Shown: positions 45,678 through 54,905, counted from the first letter of the stretch. The stretch is 64,000 nucleotides of DNA from Mycobacterium sp. MS1601 (GCF_001984215.1 NZ_CP019420.1:372001-436000), one strand, 5' to 3'. Made by a program: numbers and translations. Notes: a model not told the origin generated them from the letters alone.

Positions 45678-46907
45678 GTGGTCAGACCTGAGCGCCGGAC
45701 CAGGGGCGATGTCATCGCCGCTCTGGCCATCGCCGTAGTGGTGGCATTGACTGCGGGCGTCATCTGGTGGACCAGCGATGCCCGCGCCACCCTCAGCCGT
45801 CCCGCCGACAGCGTGTCCAGCGCGCCGCCGGCCGCCGAGGCGGTTCCCACCGGACTACGGGAGTTGTGGTCGGCACCCAGCCCGTACACGACTGTCCCGG
45901 TGATCGCCGCGGGCACCGTGATGACCGGTGACGGCTCCACCATGGACGGCCGCGACCCGGTGACGGGAGCCGTTCGCTGGAGCTACACCCGCAGCGACCG
46001 TGAACTGTGTGGAGTCACCTGGGTGTACAACTACGCCGTGGCGGTCTATCCGGACGACAGGGGTTGCGGGCAGGTCAGCACGGTCGATGCGGCCACCGGA
46101 AAACGCGGGCCCGCGCGGTCCGGTGTCGCCAGCCCCCATGTCGATCTGTCCGCCGATGGGACCACGGTGCTCTCGGTCGGCGGGTCCCGCTTCGAACTGT
46201 GGCGCTCGGACATGGTGCGGGTGATCGGCTTCGGCGAGGTGGACGCCCGCGTCAAGCCCGTCCACGTCGGTACCGGTGACGGCTGCGCGCTGCTGTCGGC
46301 GGCCGCAGACGACGACGCGGTGTCCGTGCTGCGGTTCTGCCCCGGCGAAACCGACGTCAAACTGTCGCTGGTGCGCGCCTCCGACGAAGACGACGAACCC
46401 GAGGTCCGCGACGTCCCCGAACCGGGCGTCCTGGCCGACTCCGGAGCCCAGGTGCTGGCGGTGTCCGGCACCACCACCGCCGTCTACCTGCCGGTGCCCG
46501 AACCCCGCGTCTCCGTCGTCGACGACACCGGCAACGAGATCGGCGACTACCCGCTGCCCGAACCGGCCTCAGCAGCCTTCCCGGAAGGAACGGTGTCCAA
46601 GACCGGCGACCTGATCACCTGGTGGACCGGCGATGCCGTGATGGTGTTCTCCAGCACCAACATCGAGTACCGCTACACCATCAGGCGCTCGGAATCGGAG
46701 GTGCCCTTGGGACCCGGAGTGATGATGGCGGAGAAACTGCTGGTGCCCGTCACCGGCGGGATCGGGGTCTACGACCCGGAGACCGGCGCCCCCGAGCGCG
46801 TCATTCCTGTCGAGCGTCCACCAGCCGATACCGCAGTGGTGCCCGCCGTCGTCGGCGACATCCTGCTGGAACAGCGCGGCCGCACGCTGGTGGCGCTGGG
46901 CCAGTAA
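45678..46907 (+). CDS. membrane-anchored beta-propeller-like protein
   Basis: The 409-residue product corresponds to Rv3212. One membrane segment (about 12-32) is followed by an extracytoplasmic domain with PQQ/WD-like repeats (DGRDPVTGAVRW, VDAATGK, YDPETGAPERV), suggesting a beta-propeller. Two cysteine pairs (ELCGVT, RGCGQV, DGCALL, RFCPGE) may be oxidised outside the cell. Function unknown. GTG start, 14 bases after rhlE. Confidence 0.78.
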   Translation: MVRPERRTRGDVIAALAIAVVVALTAGVIWWTSDARATLSRPADSVSSAPPAAEAVPTGLRELWSAPSPYTTVPVIAAGTVMTGDGSTMDGRDPVTGAVRWSYTRSDRELCGVTWVYNYAVAVYPDDRGCGQVSTVDAATGKRGPARSGVASPHVDLSADGTTVLSVGGSRFELWRSDMVRVIGFGEVDARVKPVHVGTGDGCALLSAAADDDAVSVLRFCPGETDVKLSLVRASDEDDEPEVRDVPEPGVLADSGAQVLAVSGTTTAVYLPVPEPRVSVVDDTGNEIGDYPLPEPASAAFPEGTVSKTGDLITWWTGDAVMVFSSTNIEYRYTIRRSESEVPLGPGVMMAEKLLVPVTGGIGVYDPETGAPERVIPVERPPADTAVVPAVVGDILLEQRGRTLVALGQ

Positions 46908-46919
46908 GGCCCCATACTC

Positions 46920-47612
46920 ATGACAGCCCTTGTCCTGGCGCTGCTCGGCCTCGCCGTGCTGGATTCGCTCAACGTGCTCAACATCGGCGTCGTCTCGGCG
47001 ATCGTCTACGACAGCCGGCTCAACCGCCGCTCCCCCGTCCCCGGCGGCCTGAGCTACATCTTCGGGGTCTTCACCGTGTTGACGGCGTTCGGCATCGCCA
47101 CTGTGTTGGGCCTGAGCTTCCTGACCGACATGCTGGACATCGAACTCACCCCGACCCTGCGTTATCGCGGCGAACTGCTTGTCGGTCTGGTGCTGATCGG
47201 CCTGGCCTTCTTCCCGCTGGTGGCCCAGACGTCGGCCCCTGGCTGGGCGATGGGCGCCATGGGGACGATGCGCCGACGTCCGTGGCTGCTCGCCTTTGTC
47301 GGGTTCGCCGTCGGGCTGGGGCAGGCTCCAACCGCGGTGCCGTATCTGACCGGTCTGGCGATGATCGCCGCTCTGGACCCGCGGCCTGAGCTGTGGCCGT
47401 TGCTGATCGTCGGCTACTGCCTGGTGACCGCACTGCCGTCGACGTCGGTGCTGGCGCTGTCGACGATGCGCAACCAGCGGGCCCAACGGGCACAACGCTG
47501 GGTGGTACGCAACGTCACCCGTTACGGACCGATCGGCGTGCGGGTGTTGTTCCTGGTGGCCGGCGTCGCGTTGGTGGCCGACGCCGCCATCCACCACTCC
47601 GCACTCTGGTGA
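46920..47612 (+). CDS. GAP/Sap-family integral membrane protein
   Basis: The 230-residue product has about six membrane segments and the look of the GAP (glycopeptidolipid-addressing, Sap/DUF2910) family: LDSLNVLNIGV at the first helix and GQAPTAVPYLTGL in the fourth. Members assist glycolipid transport to the mycobacterial surface. I did not match it to a specific locus. It starts 12 bases after the beta-propeller gene and is convergent with the ParA-like gene. Confidence 0.65.
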   Translation: MTALVLALLGLAVLDSLNVLNIGVVSAIVYDSRLNRRSPVPGGLSYIFGVFTVLTAFGIATVLGLSFLTDMLDIELTPTLRYRGELLVGLVLIGLAFFPLVAQTSAPGWAMGAMGTMRRRPWLLAFVGFAVGLGQAPTAVPYLTGLAMIAALDPRPELWPLLIVGYCLVTALPSTSVLALSTMRNQRAQRAQRWVVRNVTRYGPIGVRVLFLVAGVALVADAAIHHSALW

Positions 47613-47625
47613 GAGTCAGAGCCTT

Positions 47626-48432
47626 CTAGATCTCCGGGGTGAACGTCGGCAGCTTCCGTCCCGACTTCCAGTACCTCAGCAGGCTGTCGGCGAGCTCACG
47701 GTAGGCCACGGCTCCCTTGTTCTTGCGGCCAGCGATCACCGAGGCACCGGAGGCACTCGCCTCGGCGAACCGGACGGTCCGCGGGATCGGCGGGGCCAGC
47801 ACCGGCAAGTCGTAGCGGTCGGCGACGTCGAGCAGCACGTCGCGGCTGTGGGTGGTGCGCGAGTCGTACAGCGTGGGCAACGCGCCCAGCAGTGTCAGGT
47901 CGGAGTTGGTGATCTGCTGGACGTCGGACACCGTGCGCAGGAACTGCCCCACACCGCGATGCGCGAGCGTCTCACACTGCAGCGGCACCATCACCTCGCC
48001 GGCGGCGGTGAGTCCGTTGAGGGTCAGCACACCCAGTGACGGCGGGCAGTCGATGATCACCACGTCAAAGTCGTCGGCGACCTTGGCCAGGGCGCGTTTG
48101 AGTGCGTACTCGCGGCCGGCGCGCATCAACAGCATCGCCTCGGCGCCGGCCAGGTCGATGTTGGCGGGCAGCAGCGTCATGCCTTCTTCGGTCTGCACCA
48201 GGGCGGCGCCGGGCTCGATATCGCCGAGCAGCACCTCGTGCACCGAGACGGCCAGCTTGTCCGGGTCCTGCCCCAGCGAGAAGGTCAGGCAGCCCTGCGG
48301 GTCCAGGTCGACCAGCAGCACCCGCTTCCCACTCTCGACGATCGCCGCCCCCAGCGATGCCACCGTCGTGGTCTTGGCCACCCCGCCCTTTTGGTTGGCC
48401 ACAGCCAACACGTGTGTCCCCACGGGCTCCAT
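47626..48432 (-). CDS. ParA/Soj-family ATPase
   Basis: The 268-residue product has the deviant Walker A NQKGGVAKTTT, switch motif DLDPQG and Walker B VVIIDCPPSLG. It is a ParA-like ATPase (Rv3213c type) without adjacent parB, so it is an orphan that may position other cargo rather than the chromosome. ATG start preceded by CCAGG. The neighbouring mutase-like gene is divergent. Confidence 0.9.
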   Translation of the reverse strand: MEPVGTHVLAVANQKGGVAKTTTVASLGAAIVESGKRVLLVDLDPQGCLTFSLGQDPDKLAVSVHEVLLGDIEPGAALVQTEEGMTLLPANIDLAGAEAMLLMRAGREYALKRALAKVADDFDVVIIDCPPSLGVLTLNGLTAAGEVMVPLQCETLAHRGVGQFLRTVSDVQQITNSDLTLLGALPTLYDSRTTHSRDVLLDVADRYDLPVLAPPIPRTVRFAEASASGASVIAGRKNKGAVAYRELADSLLRYWKSGRKLPTFTPEI

Positions 48433-48488
48433 CCTGGCATGTGAGACGGCCCACGTCCCGGGTGACGGCCCCGAGTGGGGCAGAATTG

Positions 48489-49103
48489 ATGAACGTGAGC
48501 GTGGGCATGCATCGGTTGGTACTGCTTCGGCACGGCGAAACCGAATGGTCGAAGTCCGGACAGCACACCAGCACCACCGACCTGGAGCTCACCGAGAACG
48601 GTCGCGAACAGGCCGAGCTGGCAGCGTTGGCACTGGACCATCTGGGGTTGGCCAACCCGATCGTGTTCTCCAGTCCGCGGCGGCGGGCGTTGGACACCGC
48701 AGCGTTGGCGGGGCTGACAGTCGACGAGGTGACTCCGCTGCTGTCGGAGTGGGATTACGGCGACTACGAGGGCATCACCACACATGACATCCGCAAGAAC
48801 GTACCGGGCTGGCTGCTGTGGACCTACGGCTGCCCGGGCGGCGAGAGCGTCGACCAGGTGAGCATGCGCGCCGATCAGGCGGTGAACCTGGCGCTCGAGA
48901 ACCTGGCCGACCGCGACGTGGTGTTCGTCGGGCACGGACACTTCTCCCGGTCGGTGGTGACCCGGTGGGTGGAGCAGCCGCTGCGCGAGGGAGCCCGCTA
49001 CGGCTTCGGGCCCGCCTCGGTGGCGGTGTGCGGCTTCGACTACGGCCTGCGTCAACTGAAGTCGCTGGGGCTGACCGCCCACCGTGAACCGGTCACGTCG
49101 TGA
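48489..49103 (+). CDS. gpm2: histidine-phosphatase superfamily protein (phosphoglycerate-mutase-like)
   Basis: The 204-residue product has the phosphohistidine motif LRHGETEW and the second catalytic region VFVGHGHFSRS. Its M. tuberculosis counterpart, Rv3214, was annotated as a mutase but behaves as a phosphatase, so phosphatase activity is more likely. Several starts are possible within 20 bases (ATG 48489, GTG 48495, GTG 48501, ATG 48507). The stop overlaps the entC start by four bases, so the genes form an operon. Confidence 0.85.
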   Translation: MNVSVGMHRLVLLRHGETEWSKSGQHTSTTDLELTENGREQAELAALALDHLGLANPIVFSSPRRRALDTAALAGLTVDEVTPLLSEWDYGDYEGITTHDIRKNVPGWLLWTYGCPGGESVDQVSMRADQAVNLALENLADRDVVFVGHGHFSRSVVTRWVEQPLREGARYGFGPASVAVCGFDYGLRQLKSLGLTAHREPVTS

Positions 49104-50209
49104 GCCGCGACTTCAGCGACCCTTCCTTCGTATTGTCCGGTCCCACCGGCACAGTGCTCGCCTGCGGAGTGCACACCGGATTCTCCGACGTGGCCGCCGC
49201 CGACGCCGCACTACGGTCCGGCGAGGTGCCAATTGTGCTGGGCGCGTTACCTTTCGACATCACCGGCCCCGCCGCCCTGCACTCTCCCGACGATGTGGTG
49301 TTCACTGAGGCGCTGCCCGAGTGGGCAACACACGATGCAGGTGCGGTGCGAGTACAGGAGACCGTCCCTGACGCAGCGGCGCACCGCGCTCGGGTGGCCG
49401 ACGCGGTGGCGCGGCTGCGCAATCCCAACTCGACGTTGCACAAAGTGGTGCTGGCGCGTGCCATCCGGATGAGCTCCGAGTCCGGGTGGGATCCGCGGAC
49501 GGTGCTCACCCGACTGCGGGCCGCCGACCCGGCGGCCTACGCCTACCTGGCCGACCTGACACCGGCAGGCGGACAGTACGCCGGCACCGCTCTGGTGGGC
49601 GCCAGCCCCGAGCTGCTGGTGGCACGCTTCGGAGATCAGGTGCGCTGCAGGCCTTTTGCGGGTTCGGCGGCGCGCTCTGCCGATCCTGCGGTTGATCGCG
49701 CCAACGGTGCGGCGCTGGCGGAGTCCGGCAAGAACCGCTTCGAACACCGACTGGTGGTAGACGCCATCCGCGACGCCTTGGCCCCGCTGTGCACCAGCCT
49801 GGACGTCGACGCAGAGCCGCAACTGCACCACACCGACGCCCTGTGGCATCTGAGCACCAGAGTCACCGGCACGTTGAGCGAAAAGTCCATCACAGCATTG
49901 GACCTGGCGCTGGCACTGCATCCGACGCCGGCGGTCGGCGGGCACCCCACCGCCGAGGCGACGGCCACCATCGCCGAGATCGAAGGTCAGCGGGGCTTCT
50001 ACGCGGGAGCGACGGGCTGGTGTGACGCCGACGGCAACGGACGGTGGGTGGTGTCGATCCGGTGCGCGCAACTGTCGGCAGATCGCCGCACCGCGGTGGC
50101 GCACTCCGGTGGCGGAATCGTCGCCGACTCCGACCCCGACGACGAACTCGACGAAACCACAACCAAATTCCACACCATCATGACGGGATTGGGAGCAGAA
50201 CATGAGTGA
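49100..50209 (+). CDS. entC: isochorismate synthase (EntC/MenF family)
   Basis: The 369-residue product has chorismate-binding motifs: VVLARA, GASPELLV, PFAGSAARS, HPTPAVGGHPT and RGFYAGATGW. It converts chorismate to isochorismate, the first step towards menaquinone or siderophores. The GTG start overlaps the preceding gene by four bases and its end overlaps the acetyltransferase start by eight. Matches Rv3215 by position. Confidence 0.9.
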   Translation: MSRDFSDPSFVLSGPTGTVLACGVHTGFSDVAAADAALRSGEVPIVLGALPFDITGPAALHSPDDVVFTEALPEWATHDAGAVRVQETVPDAAAHRARVADAVARLRNPNSTLHKVVLARAIRMSSESGWDPRTVLTRLRAADPAAYAYLADLTPAGGQYAGTALVGASPELLVARFGDQVRCRPFAGSAARSADPAVDRANGAALAESGKNRFEHRLVVDAIRDALAPLCTSLDVDAEPQLHHTDALWHLSTRVTGTLSEKSITALDLALALHPTPAVGGHPTAEATATIAEIEGQRGFYAGATGWCDADGNGRWVVSIRCAQLSADRRTAVAHSGGGIVADSDPDDELDETTTKFHTIMTGLGAEHE

Positions 50210-50684
50210 AGTGATCCGCCGGGCCGTACCGGGTGACGAGACCGAGATCGTGGCGATGATCCACGAACTGGCCGAGTTCGAGAAAGCTGCGGAGGAATGC
50301 ACGGTCACGGCAGACCAGTTGCGCACCGCGTTGTTCGCCGATCAGCCGACAGTGCACGCACACATCGTCGAGGTGGACGGTCAGGCCGCCGCCACCGCGC
50401 TGTGGTTCCTGAACTTCTCCACCTGGGACGGCGTGGCCGGCATCTATCTCGAAGACCTGTTCGTACGTCCGGCTTTTCGTCGCCGGGGGCTGGCGGTGAC
50501 ACTGCTGTCCGAACTTGCCCGTGAGTGCGTCCAACACGGTTACACCCGGCTGAGCTGGGCGGTGCTGAACTGGAATGCCAACGCCATCGCACTGTATGAC
50601 GGCGTGGGCGGCAAACCCCAGGATGAGTGGACCACCTATCGGGTGTCCGGCCCGAAGCTGGTGGAACTGGCCTCGAAGTCCTGA
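50202..50684 (+). CDS. GNAT-family N-acetyltransferase
   Basis: The 160-residue product has the acetyl-CoA-binding motif RPAFRRRGLAVTLL and the beta-strand IYLEDLFV typical of GNAT enzymes, and resembles diamine acetyltransferases in NWNANAIALYDGVGG. Substrate unknown. It is the last gene of the gpm2-entC operon. Matches Rv3216. Confidence 0.88.
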   Translation: MSEVIRRAVPGDETEIVAMIHELAEFEKAAEECTVTADQLRTALFADQPTVHAHIVEVDGQAAATALWFLNFSTWDGVAGIYLEDLFVRPAFRRRGLAVTLLSELARECVQHGYTRLSWAVLNWNANAIALYDGVGGKPQDEWTTYRVSGPKLVELASKS

Positions 50685-50739
50685 CTCTGGTCGCGATGCG
50701 GCGACGAAGGAGCCGCGAGAAGAACAGGGGGCCGACGTG

Positions 50740-51123
50740 TCAGCCGCGGGTTGCGTACCACTGCACCGCGGGCGGGCTGAACAACAGGCCCAGCACCACC
50801 AGGGCAAGTAGCGCCACCAGAACTCCGTACACCTCGTGATGCGAGGTGAACACGTACCACGCCACCGGCAACAGCAGCAGGTTGGTGGGAACCCCGATTC
50901 CGCGGCCCCAGCGGCGCCCGGTGATCAGCGCCCAGCCGCCGGCACCCACCCCCGCGCCGATCAGCAGGAACCACAGCGCCGTACCGAATCCGCTGACGAT
51001 GTGCTGGTCGGCGCCACCGAGGCCGCGGATCAACAGCACGGCAGACATCACCAGCGCGGCGACGCCCTGCGCGGCCACCAGGAATCCGGCGTAGCGCAGT
51101 ACCGCTGGCTGCGTCGCACTCAC
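50740..51123 (-). CDS. small integral membrane protein (four segments)
   Basis: The 127-residue product has about four hydrophobic helices (10-30, 42-62, 72-90, 98-115) and ends [11 protein letters not shown]. Corresponds to Rv3217c; function unknown. Its start overlaps the aroQ stop by four bases, so the two are coupled. Confidence 0.75.
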   Translation of the reverse strand: MSATQPAVLRYAGFLVAAQGVAALVMSAVLLIRGLGGADQHIVSGFGTALWFLLIGAGVGAGGWALITGRRWGRGIGVPTNLLLLPVAWYVFTSHHEVYGVLVALLALVVLGLLFSPPAVQWYATRG

Positions 51124-51557
51124 AGCCTGTCCGCCAGGAACCGCACGGCCATCTCATACCCCAGCGGCCCTGCTCCCGCCACCACCATCTCCGCCACCGG
51201 CGAGATGTAGGAATGGTGCCGGAACTCCTCTCGCTTGTGGATGTTGCTCAGGTGTACCTCGACCGCCGGGAGTTCGACGCCGGTCAGCGCGTCGGCGATG
51301 GCCACCGACGTGTGGGTGTAGGCACCGGGGTTGATGATGATGCCAACACAGTCGGCTCGGGCGGCGTGGATGGCATCGATCAGATCGCCCTCATGATTGC
51401 TCTGCACCGCGCGCACCGTGAACCCGTGCTGACCGGCCAGGTCGGTGACCGCCTGTTCGATCTGCGCGAGAGTGGTCGATCCGTAGATCTCCGGCTGCCG
51501 GGTGCCCAGCAGGTTGAGGTTGGGCCCGTTCACGAGCAGCAGGCGGCGTTCTGTCAC
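51120..51557 (-). CDS. aroQ: type II 3-dehydroquinate dehydratase
   Basis: The 145-residue product has the AroQ signatures [20 protein letters not shown] (with the catalytic Tyr), [25 protein letters not shown] and [12 protein letters not shown] with the catalytic His. It dehydrates 3-dehydroquinate in the shikimate pathway. The classical mycobacterial copy sits with aroB/aroK, so this may be a second copy or a relocated gene; not checkable here. GTG start with a leaderless promoter. Confidence 0.93.
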   Translation of the reverse strand: MTERRLLLVNGPNLNLLGTRQPEIYGSTTLAQIEQAVTDLAGQHGFTVRAVQSNHEGDLIDAIHAARADCVGIIINPGAYTHTSVAIADALTGVELPAVEVHLSNIHKREEFRHHSYISPVAEMVVAGAGPLGYEMAVRFLADRL

Positions 51558-51563
51558 GAGGCA

Positions 51564-51569
51564 ACCGTA
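51564..51569 (-). promoter_or_regulatory. -10 element, leaderless start of aroQ
   Basis: On the minus strand TACGGT is followed after six bases by the GTG at 51557. Confidence 0.5.
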
Positions 51570-51593
51570 CCGAGCAGTGCTCTCAGACGCCTA

Positions 51594-51599
51594 TAGGCT
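51594..51599 (+). promoter_or_regulatory. -10 element, near-leaderless start of the diacylglycerol kinase gene
   Basis: TAGGCT (within CTATAGGCT) is followed after eight bases by the GTG at 51608, which favours that codon over an in-frame TTG at 51599. Confidence 0.45.
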
Positions 51600-51607
51600 T
51601 GGGGCTC

Positions 51608-52558
51608 GTGCGCGCCGTGCTGATCGTGAACCCGAATGCGACCTCGACGACGCCTGCCGGCCGTGACCTGCTGGCACACGCGCTGGAGAGCCGAACCCGG
51701 CTGACGGTCGAACACACCAACCACCGCGGCCACGCCATCGAGATCGGCGAGCAGGCCGCCGCCGACGGTGTGGACGTGGTGATCGTGCATGGCGGCGACG
51801 GCACGGTGAACGAAGTGGTGAACGGGCTGCTGGGCAAGCCGGGTCCGCTTCCTTTGCATCCGGTTCCCGCGATCGGCGTGGTGCCAGGCGGGTCGGCCAA
51901 CGTGTTCGCCCGGTCGCTGGGCATTCCGCAGGACCCGACCGACGCCACCAATCTGCTGGTGGACTTGCTCAGCGACTACCAGCGCACCCGTACCTGGCGC
52001 CGTATCGGCCTGATGGACTGCGGGGAGCGGTGGGGGGTGTTCACCGCCGGGATGGGCGTCGACGGCGAGGTGGTGGCAGCCGTGGAGGCGCGGCGCAGAA
52101 AGCACACCGGAGTCACGGCCATGCGCTACATCAGCGCCGCGGTGCCTGCCGTCCTCAGAAGCGCGCGTCGCGAACCTCAGCTGACGTTGCAGGTCGACGG
52201 GCAGGAGCCGGTCTCGGGCGTGCATTTCGTGTTCGTCTCGAATTCCAGCCCCTGGACCTATGCCAACAAACGCCCCGTCTGGACCAACCCCGACACCACC
52301 TTCGATACCGGCCTCGGGGTGTTTGCCACCACCAGCATGAGCGTGTGGCGCAATCTGGGGCTGGTGCGCCAGATGCTGGCAAAGCGCCCCAAACTCGCCG
52401 CCAAGCACCTGATCCGCGACGACGACGCGGCGTGGGTGCGGGTGATCAGCGACACTCCGGTGGCCAGTCAGGTCGACGGCGACTACATCGGCCTTCGTGA
52501 CCAGATGACGTTCCGATCGGTTCCGGACGCGCTTGCAGTGGTGGCTCCGCAACTTTGA
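51608..52558 (+). CDS. diacylglycerol kinase-family lipid kinase
   Basis: The 316-residue product has IVNPNATS at the N-terminus, the catalytic glycine loop VHGGDGTVNEVVNG and GVVPGGSANVFARSLG, all DAGK catalytic-domain signatures. Such enzymes phosphorylate diacylglycerol or related lipids (for example in phosphatidylinositol mannoside turnover). Matches Rv3218. GTG 51608 chosen from the promoter position. Divergent from aroQ. Confidence 0.9.
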   Translation: MRAVLIVNPNATSTTPAGRDLLAHALESRTRLTVEHTNHRGHAIEIGEQAAADGVDVVIVHGGDGTVNEVVNGLLGKPGPLPLHPVPAIGVVPGGSANVFARSLGIPQDPTDATNLLVDLLSDYQRTRTWRRIGLMDCGERWGVFTAGMGVDGEVVAAVEARRRKHTGVTAMRYISAAVPAVLRSARREPQLTLQVDGQEPVSGVHFVFVSNSSPWTYANKRPVWTNPDTTFDTGLGVFATTSMSVWRNLGLVRQMLAKRPKLAAKHLIRDDDAAWVRVISDTPVASQVDGDYIGLRDQMTFRSVPDALAVVAPQL

Positions 52559-52685
52559 TTGCGGGAAAAAACACGCCTCTAGCTGCAGCGAAAGCCGCTG
52601 TGACGTAAACGCTGCCTGAAATTGAGGGCACAGCTGGGTTGATCGTAGTACAAACGAGTGAGGGGTTGAGAAACAGGCCCTGCGA

Positions 52686-52743
52686 GTGACATTGCACACG
52701 TGTTAACTCGCGCTATTGACTTGTGTTGCCGATCTGGAACGAT
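52686..52743 (+). promoter_or_regulatory. whiB1 promoter with a CRP-like site
   Basis: -35 TTGACT (52716-52721), 16 bases, -10 AACGAT (52738-52743); start predicted near 52750. GTGACATTGCAC (52686-52697, centre about -58.5) resembles half of a CRP site; from memory, cAMP-CRP sites at about -58.5 and -37.5 control whiB1 in M. tuberculosis. The leader to the whiB1 ATG is about 95 bases. Confidence 0.45.
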
Positions 52744-52843
52744 CAGATGCAACAGTGCAGAAACATTTGGTGTGCACGCGTTAACAGCCGACAAAACAAA
52801 ACCGGGCGCGCATTGCTGCGCGCATTAGTAAGGAGTACGACCT

Positions 52844-53098
52844 ATGGATTGGCGCCACAAGGCGGTCTGTCGCGACGAGGATCCGGAACTGTTTTTCCCG
52901 GTGGGAAACAGCGGCCCGGCCCTCGCGCAGATCGCCGACGCGAAGCTGGTGTGTAACCGGTGCCCGGTTACCACCGAGTGCCTGGCCTGGGCTTTGGAGT
53001 CCGGCCAGGACGCGGGCGTCTGGGGCGGCATGAGCGAAGACGAGCGCCGCGCGCTCAAGCGTCGCAACGCCCGGACGAAGGCTCGCAGCGGAGTCTGA
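52844..53098 (+). CDS. whiB1: WhiB1, essential nitric-oxide-responsive iron-sulfur regulator
   Basis: The 84-residue product has Cys9, Cys37, Cys40 and Cys46 (VCNRCPVTTEC) as the [4Fe-4S] ligands, the turn DAGVWGG, and a basic C-terminal tail ending KRRNARTKARSG for DNA. WhiB1 binds sigma A; NO degrades its cluster. AAGGAG lies eight bases before the ATG. The promoter region has CRP-like and repeat elements; a strong terminator follows. Matches Rv3219. Confidence 0.96.
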   Translation: MDWRHKAVCRDEDPELFFPVGNSGPALAQIADAKLVCNRCPVTTECLAWALESGQDAGVWGGMSEDERRALKRRNARTKARSGV

Positions 53099-53118
53099 TC
53101 GACCCGGAAGAGGACGAT

Positions 53119-53154
53119 GACGGCCCCGACAGAATTGTCGGGGCCGTTCTTTTT
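53119..53154 (+). terminator. rho-independent terminator of whiB1
   Basis: ACGGCCCCGACA, GAAT loop, TGTCGGGGCCGT, then TCTTTTT. A 12-base-pair perfect stem with a T run, the clearest intrinsic terminator in the window. Confidence 0.85.
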
Positions 53155-53185
53155 GGTGCGCCCTTTCGATACCCGAAGTCGCGTT

Positions 53186-54682
53186 TTATTGCGCCAATCT
53201 TGTGCGTCGCCCAATTGGCACCCGTAACACGACATCGGTGCCGCCACCGTCTGCGTCGTGCATTCCCAGAGAGCCGTCCAGTTCGGCTGACACCAGGGTC
53301 CGCACGATCTGCAGGCCCAACCGATCCGACTTCTCCAGGCTGAAGCCGTCGGGCAGCCCACGACCGTCATCGTGCACGGTCACATCCAGCCAACGCGCAG
53401 AGCGCTCAGCGCGGATGCTGACATGCCCCTGCTTGGCACCCGCGCCGGGAGTGAAGGCGTGTTCGATGGCGTTCTGCACCAGTTCGGTCACCACCATGAT
53501 CAGCGCGGTCGCCCGGTCGGCGTCGAGCACGCCGAGCGCGCCCATCCGGCTGATCCTGATCGGGCTGTCCACGGCGGCCACGTCGTTCATGATCGGCAGG
53601 ATCCGGTCGATCACTTCATCGAGATTCACCTGTTCGTCCACCGACATCGACAGCGCGTCGTGCACCAGTGCGATGGACGACACCCGCCGGACCGACTCGA
53701 TGAGCGCCTCGCGCCCTTCGGCATTGTTGGTGCGACGAGCTTGTAGGCGCAGCAACGCCGCCACCGTCTGCAGGTTGTTCTTGACGCGGTGGTGAATCTC
53801 CCGGATGGTCGCGTCCTTGCTCAGCAGGGCGCGGTCACGTCGTTTGATCTCGGTGACGTCGCGGATCAGCAGGGCTGCACCCACCGGCGCGCCGTGCACC
53901 ACCAGCGGCAGCGTACGCAGCAGCACCGCCGCGCCACCGGCGTCGACCTCCATACGCATGCTGGAACCGCCGGACAGCGAGACCTTGATGTGCTCGGCGA
54001 GTTCCTGCGCTTCGAAGGGATCCGAGATCAGCGGCCGGGTGACGGCCACCAAGTTGTGGCCCTCGAGTTCGGAGGTCAGGCCCATCCGGTGATAGGCCGA
54101 CAGGGCGTTGGGGCTGGCGAAGACGACAGACCCCGAAACATCGAGGCGGACGAACCCGTCCCCCACCCGTGGACTGGACCGCGACATCGCGATATCGCCG
54201 ACGTTGGGGAAGGTGCCTTCGGAGAGCATGTTCACCAGGTCCGCAGCACACGCCAGATACGCCATTTCCAGGGGCGAGGACTTGCGTAGGGCCGCCAACG
54301 CGGTCTGGTGGGTCAACACCGCGACGACGCTGCCCGCGTGCCGCACGGGGACGGCCTCGATGTTGAGGCCGGCGCCGGCTTCGCCGTCGGTGGGGTCTTC
54401 CCTGGCGATGGCCCCGGACCGGAACGCCGCGGTGACCAGCGGCAGATCGGCAGCCTCGGACATGGTGGAGACCGCATCGCTGAGCAATCCGGTGGGAGCG
54501 GTGTTGGGTCTGCACTGAGCTACACACACCAGCACACCGTCGTCGCGCCGCACCCACATCAGGTAGTCGGCGAACGAGAGATCGGCCAGCAACTGCCACT
54601 CCCCGACCACCGCGTGCAGGTGGTCGACGGCTTCGCCCGGCAGAACGGTGTGCTCGGCAAGAAGGTCACCGAGCGTCGACAT
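53186..54682 (-). CDS. pdtaS: PdtaS, soluble sensor histidine kinase
   Basis: The 498-residue product has a GAF domain (about 20-155), a PAS domain (about 175-290) and a HisKA_2 kinase. The phospho-acceptor sequence is REIHHRVKNNLQT, and the ATPase has the N box TELVQNAIEHAF and DDGRGLPDGF. No membrane segment. It pairs with the antitermination regulator PdtaR, encoded elsewhere, and senses small ligands. Only seven bases separate it from the biotinyl-protein gene upstream, so they are co-transcribed. Matches Rv3220c. Confidence 0.94.
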   Translation of the reverse strand: MSTLGDLLAEHTVLPGEAVDHLHAVVGEWQLLADLSFADYLMWVRRDDGVLVCVAQCRPNTAPTGLLSDAVSTMSEAADLPLVTAAFRSGAIAREDPTDGEAGAGLNIEAVPVRHAGSVVAVLTHQTALAALRKSSPLEMAYLACAADLVNMLSEGTFPNVGDIAMSRSSPRVGDGFVRLDVSGSVVFASPNALSAYHRMGLTSELEGHNLVAVTRPLISDPFEAQELAEHIKVSLSGGSSMRMEVDAGGAAVLLRTLPLVVHGAPVGAALLIRDVTEIKRRDRALLSKDATIREIHHRVKNNLQTVAALLRLQARRTNNAEGREALIESVRRVSSIALVHDALSMSVDEQVNLDEVIDRILPIMNDVAAVDSPIRISRMGALGVLDADRATALIMVVTELVQNAIEHAFTPGAGAKQGHVSIRAERSARWLDVTVHDDGRGLPDGFSLEKSDRLGLQIVRTLVSAELDGSLGMHDADGGGTDVVLRVPIGRRTRLAQ

Positions 54683-54689
54683 GAGCCGC

Positions 54690-54905
54690 CTAGCTGATCA
54701 CGGCAATGAGGTCGCCGGCCTGGATGACGTCACCCACCGACACACTGACCTTGCTCACGGTGCCCGCCACCTCGGCCAACACCGGAATCTCCATCTTCAT
54801 CGACTCCAGGAGGACCACGGTGTCGCCTTCGCCGATCTGATCGCCCTCGTGCACCACGACCTCGAGCACACTGGCCACGATTTCGGCGCGAACATCCTCG
54901 GCCAT
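54690..54905 (-). CDS. biotinyl/lipoyl attachment-domain protein (TB7.3-like)
   Basis: The 71-residue product is a single barrel-sandwich hybrid domain with the biotinylation motif ESMKMEIP, the modified Lys between the two methionines. It acts as a stand-alone biotin carrier; a partner carboxylase is not in the window. GGTGG lies seven bases before the ATG; a GTG six bases earlier is possible. Matches Rv3221c. Confidence 0.93.
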   Translation of the reverse strand: MAEDVRAEIVASVLEVVVHEGDQIGEGDTVVLLESMKMEIPVLAEVAGTVSKVSVSVGDVIQAGDLIAVIS

